Assembly: GCA_023255165.1 (NCBI GenBank)
Contig: JALRJD010000249.1
Location: 1 to 5,535, forward strand
Direction of reading: 5' to 3'
Source: Porticoccaceae bacterium
Lineage (GTDB): Bacteria > Pseudomonadota > Gammaproteobacteria > Pseudomonadales > Porticoccaceae
Length of the DNA stretch: 5,535 nt
Shown: in pieces, positions 1 through 5,535 of the stretch
Layout: each line of letters begins with the position of its first letter
Numbering within the stretch: position 1 is the stretch's first letter
Made by a program: the position numbers and the translations under genes
The notes under the pieces: model-generated
The model's input: only the letters and a program-made list of their open reading frames with translations
The model's database searches: none
What the model was told of the DNA's origin: nothing

Positions 1-124
1 CGCCCCAGATCTCCGCACAGACGCGCGTCATCGCTGCCGTTAAGGTGGTTTTACCATGGTCTACGTGGCCAATGGTGCCTACGTTCACGTGCGGCTTGTT
101 TCTTTCAAACTTTGCTTTTGCCAT
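1..124 (-). CDS. tuf: Elongation factor Tu, N-terminal 41 residues (runs off the left edge)
   Basis: EF-Tu is the cytoplasmic GTPase that carries aminoacyl-tRNA to the ribosomal A site. The visible protein begins MAKAKFERNKPHVNVGTIGH and continues into the P-loop GHVDHGKT at residues 19-26, then ends in the TRVCAEIWG stretch. This is the standard N-terminus of bacterial EF-Tu, including the VDHGKT form that separates it from EF-G, which has VDAGKT. The start is an ATG preceded by a GAGGAG ribosome binding site 8 nt upstream, so it is secure. Only about a tenth of the usual 394-407 residues is present because the window ends. In a normal str operon tuf directly follows fusA on the same strand. 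Here a second EF-G gene lies between them, and tuf has its own promoter. Whether this is the str-operon copy or a separate tufB copy depends on what lies to the left, with rpsJ expected for the former. Confidence 0.97.
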   Translation of the reverse strand, partial: MAKAKFERNKPHVNVGTIGHVDHGKTTLTAAMTRVCAEIWG

Positions 125-132
125 CTCAGTGT

Positions 133-138
133 CTCCTC
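133..138 (-). promoter_or_regulatory. Ribosome binding site of tuf
   Basis: On the minus strand the sequence reads GAGGAG, followed by 8 nt and then the ATG of tuf. It is a near-consensus Shine-Dalgarno sequence at ideal spacing, as expected for one of the most abundant proteins in the cell. It contrasts with the weak site of the divergent EF-G gene. Confidence 0.85.
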
Positions 139-173
139 AGCAGGCATTTAACTTATCAGCTTCAAACGAGCTT

Positions 174-197
174 TAATTTAGTCTCTAATTTGGTCTC
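174..197. repeat. Two tandem 12-nt repeats in the tuf leader
   Basis: Read on the minus strand, the units are GAGACCAAATTA and GAGACTAAATTA, directly adjacent and differing at one base. They lie in the untranslated leader of tuf, between its promoter and its ribosome binding site. No function can be assigned. They could be a protein or RNA contact site, or a chance duplication by slippage. Confidence 0.6.
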
Positions 198-199
198 AC

Positions 200-223
200 A
201 ACGGCGGAACTATTTTCGCCGGT
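200..223 (-). other. Small stem-loop in the tuf leader
   Basis: The minus-strand RNA contains CGGCG and CGCCG arms (with an inner AA/TT pair and one bulged C) around a short A-rich loop. It would form near the 5' end of the tuf transcript predicted from the promoter at 238-265. It has no U-run, so it is not a terminator. It may simply stabilise the 5' end of the mRNA. It is a short hairpin and could be coincidental. Confidence 0.35.
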
Positions 224-237
224 GCGCAAGGGACGCC

Positions 238-265
238 ATCTTATACTGCGATTCGCCAGAGTCAA
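238..265 (-). promoter_or_regulatory. Sigma-70 promoter of tuf
   Basis: On the minus strand a TTGACT -35 box (260-265) is followed by 16 nt and a TAAGAT -10 box (238-243). TATAAG overlaps the same stretch but would leave only 14 nt of spacing. After the -10 comes GGCGTCCC, a GC-rich discriminator of the kind found at stable-RNA and translation-factor promoters that are shut down by ppGpp and DksA. A-rich DNA lies upstream of the -35 (about 287-300 on the plus strand is AAATTTTTCAC) and could act as an UP-like element. The predicted start is near 229-231, giving a leader of roughly 105 nt. This promoter explains how tuf is expressed although it is cut off from rpsG-fusA. Confidence 0.75.
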
Positions 266-363
266 CGCCCGCGTGGCTGAAAACAGCAAATTTTTCACTT
301 TTGACCCGATTTCCGGCGCTCAAATATCGGTTTTGCCCTGTCACCCTGCTTTAAAACCACCCC

Positions 364-476
364 AATTGCCGCTGTTTTGTAAAAACCCACAGCTTTAACG
401 CGATTTTTTCTCTGTAATCGCCGCAATATCCTGTATACTCGCGCGCGTTTTTAAGCCTGCGTAAACAGCGGCAATT
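364..476. repeat. 14-bp perfect inverted repeat flanking the fusA2 promoter
   Basis: The arm AATTGCCGCTGTTT at 364-377 is exactly matched by its reverse complement AAACAGCGGCAATT at 463-476, with 85 nt between. The predicted -35 and -10 boxes of the EF-G2 gene lie between the arms. A related but shorter sequence, AAACAGCAAATTTTT, is at 281-295 upstream of the tuf -35 box. The arms could be operator half-sites for a regulator that loops the promoter, or a chance match. Because the predicted start is near 446-448, only the right arm would be transcribed, so an RNA hairpin is less likely. Confidence 0.55.
412..447 (+). promoter_or_regulatory. Probable promoter of the second EF-G gene
   Basis: A strong -10 box TATACT at 434-439 is followed at once by the GC-only discriminator CGCGCGCG (440-447). 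The best -35 is weak: CTGTAA at 412-417 with 16 nt spacing, or TCTGTA at 411-416 with 17 nt. The predicted start is near 446-448, giving a leader of about 60 nt. An all-GC discriminator predicts negative stringent control by ppGpp and DksA. The weak -35 suggests either modest strength or dependence on an activator. Confidence 0.55.
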
Positions 477-497
477 TTTTTAATTCAGCACTTTAAT

Positions 498-511
498 TGA
501 GCATTCCCATG
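498..511 (+). promoter_or_regulatory. Weak ribosome binding site that decides the EF-G2 start
   Basis: Upstream of the ATG at 509 there is only GAG (498-500), 8 nt before the start, in an AU-rich leader. An in-frame TTG at 497 would add four residues (MSIP) but has no Shine-Dalgarno sequence in front of it. The family N-terminus is MTDLS-YRNIGIFAHVDAGK. ATG 509 is therefore the preferred start. Translation may lean on S1 and the unstructured AU-rich leader. Confidence 0.55.
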
Positions 512-2593
512 ACTGATTTATCTCACTACAGAAATATTGGTATCTTCGCCCACGTTGATGCGGGCAAGACAACCACAACCGAACGAATTCTTAAACTTAC
601 CGGCAAGATCCACAAGACCGGTGAGGTGCATGACGGTGCAGCGACCACCGACTTTATGGAACAGGAGCAGGAGCGTGGTATCACCATCCAGTCCGCAGCG
701 ACAACCTGTTTCTGGAAGGACCACCGCCTGAATATCATTGATACTCCCGGGCACGTTGACTTCACCGTTGAAGTTTACCGTTCATTGAAGGTACTCGATG
801 GCGGTGTCGGTGTGTTCTGTGGTTCTGGCGGTGTTGAGCCTCAGTCAGAGACTAACTGGCGCTATGCCAACGACTCTGAAGTTGCGCGTGTTATTTTTGT
901 TAACAAGCTCGACCGTATGGGTGCTGACTTCCTGCGCGTCGTCGACCAGGTTAAAAATGTACTGGGCGCCAACCCATTGGTGATGTGTCTGCCAATCGGT
1001 ATCGAAGAAGATTTTGTCGGCCTGGTTGATCTGCTGACTCGTCAGGCTTATGTCTGGGACGATTCAGGTCTGCCGGAAAATTATGAAGTGGTCGATATTC
1101 CAGCGGATATGGTCGATAAGGTTGAGCAGTATCGCGAGCAGATGATCGAAACCGCGCTGGAGCAGGACGATGACCTGCTGATGGCCTATATGGAAGGTGA
1201 AGAGCCCTCTATCGAAGACGTCAAGCGCTGCATCCGTAAAGGTACCATCGCTCTGGACTTCTTCCCCACTTACTGTGGCTCGGCCTTTAAAAACAAGGGC
1301 GTGCAGATGGTGCTCGACGCCGTTGTTGATTACCTGCCGTGCCCAACCGATGTTGAGCCTCAGCCCCTGACAGACGAAGAAGGCAACGAGACTGGCGAAG
1401 TGGCCACCGTGTCCAAAGACGAATCTCTGAAAGCGCTGGCCTTTAAAATTATGGAAGATCGCTTCGGCGCACTGACCTTTGTGCGCATCTACTCTGGCGT
1501 GCTTAACAAAGGTGACACCATCCTTAACAGTTTCACCGGCAAGACTGAGCGTATCGGCCGCATGGTTGAAATGCACGCAGACGATCGCAACGAGATCAGT
1601 TCTGCGCAGGCGGGCGATATTATTGCAATCGTCGGTATGAAAAATGTTCAGACCGGTCACACGCTGTGTGATCCCAAACACCCGGTTACGCTTGAGCCAA
1701 TGATCTTCCCTGAGCCCGTTATCTCGATTGCGGTTCGCCCGAAAGATAAAGGCGGCTCCGAGAAAATGGGTATTGCGATTGGCAAGATGATTGCGGAAGA
1801 TCCATCGTTCCGTGTTGAGACCGACGAAGATTCCGGCGAAACCATTCTTAAAGGTATGGGCGAATTGCACCTGGATATTAAAGTCGACATTCTCGCCCGT
1901 ACCTATGGCGTTGACCTGATTGTTGGTGCGCCGCAGGTAGCCTACCGCGAAACCATTACTGTGCCAGTTGAAGACAGCTACACCCACAAGAAGCAGTCTG
2001 GTGGTTCCGGTCAGTTTGGTAAAATCGACTACCGCATCAAGCCTGGTGAGCCAGGCACAGGCTTTGTGTTCACCTCTTCGGTTGTTGGCGGTAACGTTCC
2101 CAAGGAATTCTTCCCGGCCATTGAGAAAGGCTTTAAAGGCATGATGGAAGAGGGCCCTCTGGCCGGCTATCCGGTGCTCGATGTTGAGATCGACCTCTAC
2201 GACGGTGGTTTCCACGCAGTTGACTCCTCGGCAGTTGCCTTTGAAATTGCCGCCAAGGGCGCCTTCCGCCAGTCAATGCCAAAAGCGGGTCCACAGATTA
2301 TTGAGCCAATCATGAAGGTGGACGTATTTACCCCTGAAGATCACGTGGGTGATGTTATCGGTGACCTGAACCGTCGTCGCGGCATGATCAAGGACCAGGA
2401 GCCAACCGCTACTGGCGCTCGTATCAAGGCTGATGTACCACTGTCCGAGATGTTTGGTTATATCGGACACCTGCGCACCATGACCTCTGGTCGCGGCCAG
2501 TTCTCGATGGAGTTCTCGCACTATTTGCCTTGTCCGCAGAATGTCTCCACCGAGGTTATCGCGGCGGCCAAGGCGAGAAAAGAAGCGAAGTAA
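509..2593 (+). CDS. fusA2: Second elongation factor G (EF-G2 type translational GTPase)
   Basis: This is a complete 694-residue EF-G paralogue, a cytoplasmic GTPase acting on the ribosome in translocation and/or RRF-dependent recycling. Visible motifs are the P-loop AHVDAGKT (14-21), switch I RGITI (56-60), DTPGH (78-82), NKLD (132-135) and GSAF (257-260). Domain III carries GMGELHLDI (449-457), and the domain IV tip has the SGGSGQ loop (497-502) and FHAVDSS (568-574). Domain V follows. It resembles the second EF-G of Vibrio and Shewanella, with PQSETNWRYAN and EVYRSLKVLDGG signatures. Compared with the neighbouring fusA product it lacks seven residues after CFW in the G domain, reads EDRFGALTF for TDPFVGSLTF in domain II, and has Ser for Arg in SGGRGQ. 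All catalytic motifs remain, so it should be active. It lies inverted between fusA and tuf and is convergent with fusA. Its exact division of labour with EF-G1 is inferred, not shown. Confidence 0.95.
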   Translation: MTDLSHYRNIGIFAHVDAGKTTTTERILKLTGKIHKTGEVHDGAATTDFMEQEQERGITIQSAATTCFWKDHRLNIIDTPGHVDFTVEVYRSLKVLDGGVGVFCGSGGVEPQSETNWRYANDSEVARVIFVNKLDRMGADFLRVVDQVKNVLGANPLVMCLPIGIEEDFVGLVDLLTRQAYVWDDSGLPENYEVVDIPADMVDKVEQYREQMIETALEQDDDLLMAYMEGEEPSIEDVKRCIRKGTIALDFFPTYCGSAFKNKGVQMVLDAVVDYLPCPTDVEPQPLTDEEGNETGEVATVSKDESLKALAFKIMEDRFGALTFVRIYSGVLNKGDTILNSFTGKTERIGRMVEMHADDRNEISSAQAGDIIAIVGMKNVQTGHTLCDPKHPVTLEPMIFPEPVISIAVRPKDKGGSEKMGIAIGKMIAEDPSFRVETDEDSGETILKGMGELHLDIKVDILARTYGVDLIVGAPQVAYRETITVPVEDSYTHKKQSGGSGQFGKIDYRIKPGEPGTGFVFTSSVVGGNVPKEFFPAIEKGFKGMMEEGPLAGYPVLDVEIDLYDGGFHAVDSSAVAFEIAAKGAFRQSMPKAGPQIIEPIMKVDVFTPEDHVGDVIGDLNRRRGMIKDQEPTATGARIKADVPLSEMFGYIGHLRTMTSGRGQFSMEFSHYLPCPQNVSTEVIAAAKARKEAK

Positions 2594-2626
2594 GCTTTTC
2601 GTCTCTGCTCGCTGTAGCGGCAAACG

Positions 2627-2661
2627 AAAAACCCCGCCGGCTTACGCCAGCGGGGTTTTTT
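2627..2661. terminator. Bidirectional intrinsic terminator between the convergent EF-G genes
   Basis: An 11-bp perfect stem pairs AAAAACCCCGC (2627-2637) with GCGGGGTTTTT (2650-2660). Inside it, GGC pairs with GCC around a TTAC loop. The one imperfect position is C-A in plus-strand RNA but a G-U wobble in minus-strand RNA. A T-run follows the stem on both strands. It begins 33 nt after the fusA2 stop and 71 nt beyond the fusA stop in the other direction, so it can end both transcripts. It would also stop rpsG-fusA transcription from reaching tuf. Confidence 0.9.
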
Positions 2662-2686
2662 ATCGCCTACAGATAATGGTCTTTTT

Positions 2687-2731
2687 ATAAAGCGCTCATT
2701 CACATAGCGTGAAATTAGAGAGCGGCTTTAT
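2687..2731 (-). other. Imperfect nested stem-loop directly after the fusA stop codon
   Basis: ATAAAGCGCTC (2687-2697) pairs with GAGCGGCTTTAT (2720-2731), with one bulged base. Inside, TTCAC (2699-2703) pairs with GTGAA (2709-2713). The structure begins at the base next to the fusA TAG. It lacks a clean U-tract on the minus strand, where UUUAUAAAAAG follows. It therefore looks more like a 3' stabilising hairpin or a weak first terminator ahead of the strong one at 2627-2661. Confidence 0.4.
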
Positions 2732-4834
<2,103 letters not shown>

Positions 4835-4841
4835 AATATTT

Positions 4842-4847
4842 TCCTCT
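4842..4847 (-). promoter_or_regulatory. Ribosome binding site of fusA (supports the GTG start)
   Basis: The minus strand reads AGAGGA, then 7 nt of AU-rich sequence, then GTG. This spacing and the conserved MARKTPI N-terminus fix the GTG at 4834 as the start. No in-frame ATG lies nearby downstream in the conserved N-terminal region. Confidence 0.8.
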
Positions 4848-4871
4848 GAAACTGGGGTTAAAACATAAATT

Positions 4872-4885
4872 CGGCCTTAAGGCCG
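4872..4885. repeat. Perfect 14-bp palindrome in the fusA leader
   Basis: CGGCCTTAAGGCCG is a perfect palindrome 37 nt upstream of the fusA start. It overlaps the predicted transcription start that would follow the TAAAAT box at 4891-4896. It has no loop, so a tight RNA hairpin would need to open its central bases. A dimeric DNA-binding protein site is an alternative. No regulator can be named. Confidence 0.55.
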
Positions 4886-4920
4886 CGCGTATTTTAAACG
4901 CTCGATTCAAACAGTGCGCA
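4881..4920 (-). promoter_or_regulatory. Possible internal promoter of fusA
   Basis: The minus strand has a TAAAAT -10 box (4891-4896) followed by the discriminator ACGCGCGGCC (4881-4890). No good -35 is present. The best is TGCGCA (4915-4920) at 18 nt, matching consensus at three of six positions. It lies downstream of the terminator-like hairpin that follows rpsG, where a second promoter for fusA would make sense. The GC-rich discriminator resembles those at the tuf and fusA2 promoters. Confidence is low because of the poor -35. Confidence 0.35.
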
Positions 4921-4967
4921 TTATTTCAGTCATGTTTGCGGCAAAAATATCTTCCGCCCTGAAAGCG

Positions 4968-4998
4968 AAAAAAGGCGGCCATAACAGCCACCTTTTTT
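4968..4998 (-). terminator. Terminator or attenuator hairpin between rpsG and fusA
   Basis: A 12-bp stem of AAAAAAGGCGGC (4968-4979) and GCCACCTTTTTT (4987-4998) encloses a 7-nt loop. In minus-strand RNA the single imperfect position is a G-U wobble, while in plus-strand RNA it is a C-A mismatch, so the hairpin favours the minus direction. Six U residues follow the GC-rich core. It begins 25 nt after the rpsG stop. This is the form of an intrinsic terminator, and it would reduce transcription from rpsG into fusA or make it conditional. Confidence 0.75.
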
Positions 4999-5023
4999 GC
5001 GCAAGACTACATTGACTGTAACC

Positions 5024-5494
5024 TTAGAAACGGAAGTGCGAGAACGCCTTGTTGGCTTCAGCCATACGGTGAACATCTTCACGCTTCTTAACTGCTCCAC
5101 CTTTGCTTTGAACCGCATCGATCAGCTCGCCGGCAAGGCGTTGAGGCATGGATTTTTCACCGCGGTTGCGTGCGTACTCAACCAACCAGCGCATCGCCAG
5201 TGCAGTGCGTCGCGATGGACGAACTTCGACTGGAACCTGATAGGTCGCACCACCAACACGGCGGGATTTTACTTCCACCATCGGTGCAACGTTATCCAAC
5301 GCTTCTTCAAACACTTCCACTGGATTCTTTTTAAGGCGCTCTTCGACAATGTCGAGGGCTCCGTAAACAATCCGCTCAGCAACAGATTTCTTGCCGCTGA
5401 CCATTACGTGGTTCATAAATTTAGCGAGTACGACGTTACCAAATTTTGGATCTGGTAGTACGTCCCGCTTTGCCGCTACTCTTCTTCTTGGCAT
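5024..5494 (-). CDS. rpsG: 30S ribosomal protein S7
   Basis: S7 is a primary assembly protein that binds the 3' major domain of 16S rRNA and organises the head of the 30S subunit near the E site. The 156-residue product matches the usual bacterial length. It opens MPRRRVAAKRDVLPDPKFGN and continues through the family signature region DPKFGNVVLAKFMNHVMVSG to GKKSVAERIVYGALDIV (residues 15-50). The beta-hairpin region SRRVGGATYQVPVEVRPSRR (77-96) and the MRWLVEYARNRGEKSM helix (101-116) follow. It ends HRMAEANKAFSHFRF, the typical S7 C-terminus. The ATG is preceded by the purine-rich AAGAGAAGGG ending 7 nt before it. It is expected to follow rpsL, which lies outside the window. In E. coli S7 represses its own operon by binding the rpsL-rpsG intercistronic RNA. 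Only 41 nt of the equivalent region is visible here. Confidence 0.98.
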   Translation of the reverse strand: MPRRRVAAKRDVLPDPKFGNVVLAKFMNHVMVSGKKSVAERIVYGALDIVEERLKKNPVEVFEEALDNVAPMVEVKSRRVGGATYQVPVEVRPSRRTALAMRWLVEYARNRGEKSMPQRLAGELIDAVQSKGGAVKKREDVHRMAEANKAFSHFRF

Positions 5495-5535
5495 CGTTTT
5501 GCCCTTCTCTTCAGGTTTGTCTGGGGAGTGGCCCC
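5495..5535 (-). other. Partial leader upstream of rpsG
   Basis: These 41 nt precede rpsG. None of the three minus-strand frames encodes an S12 C-terminus, so the rpsL stop must lie beyond the right edge. GGGGCCACTCCCC at the extreme edge (5523-5535) could form a 4-bp stem with a 5-nt loop. That is too short to call a structure with confidence. Confidence 0.4.
5502..5511 (-). promoter_or_regulatory. Ribosome binding site of rpsG
   Basis: The minus strand reads AAGAGAAGGG, ending 7 nt before the rpsG ATG. It is a purine-rich Shine-Dalgarno region with AAGGG as the likely core. It lies in the leader where S7 autoregulation is known to act in E. coli, but too little of that leader is visible to model its fold. 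Confidence 0.65.

Noticed and set aside
125..237. tRNA genes between the tuf promoter and tuf
   Set aside because: No T-arm GTTCRANNC sequence or cloverleaf pairing, and the segment is only about 110 nt.
301..328. Second promoter for EF-G2, TTGACC with AATATC at 16 nt
   Set aside because: The -10 is poor, and the downstream TATACT with its GC discriminator is a much better candidate.
112..354. An 80-codon open frame on the plus strand across the tuf leader
   Set aside because: It overlaps the tuf start and promoter, has no family resemblance and no convincing ribosome binding site.
497..508. Upstream in-frame TTG start for EF-G2
   Set aside because: It has no Shine-Dalgarno sequence and would add MSIP ahead of the conserved MTDLS N-terminus.
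1064..2215. A 383-codon open frame antisense to EF-G2
   Set aside because: It is a mirror of the codon pattern of a well-conserved gene, with low-complexity His/Asn/Arg-rich protein and no domain. The plus-strand EF-G accounts for the sequence.
5523..5535. GGGG-CCACT-CCCC as an S7 operator
   Set aside because: A 4-bp stem at the window edge is too little to support a regulatory structure.

Overview
The window is translation-machinery DNA from a gammaproteobacterium. Its backbone is the str operon order rpsG - fusA - tuf, read on the minus strand from right to left. The clade assignment rests on protein character: a standard 156-residue S7, a Pseudomonas-like EF-G1, and a second EF-G of the type carried by Vibrio and Shewanella relatives. 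A marine Cellvibrionales- or Alteromonadales-like bacterium is my best guess, but the sequence cannot settle genus.

Layout from right to left on the minus strand. A short piece of the leader upstream of rpsG is followed by rpsG (5494-5024). A 189-bp gap then carries a strong terminator-like hairpin and a possible promoter next to a perfect 14-bp palindrome. fusA (4834-2732) follows and starts with GTG. A complete second EF-G gene, here called fusA2, then sits on the opposite strand (509-2593), convergent with fusA. A bidirectional terminator at about 2627-2661 separates the two. At the left edge are the first 41 codons of tuf (124-1), divergent from fusA2. The 384-bp region between tuf and fusA2 holds a good promoter for tuf, a promoter for fusA2 and several small repeats.

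How it fits together. S7 builds the head of the 30S subunit. EF-Tu delivers aminoacyl-tRNA. EF-G1 drives translocation and, with RRF, ribosome recycling. The second EF-G keeps every GTPase motif and the domain IV tip histidine, so it should be an active translational GTPase. It may take one of the two EF-G jobs or act under particular conditions. Because it is inverted inside the operon and followed by a two-way terminator, tuf cannot be served by the ordinary str transcript. tuf accordingly has its own promoter and a leader of roughly 105 nt.

The main point of interest is this broken-up str operon. Two EF-G paralogues lie tail to tail, tuf is uncoupled, and three candidate promoters share GC-rich discriminators of the kind linked to stringent control. 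No mobile element, CRISPR, tRNA or rRNA was seen.
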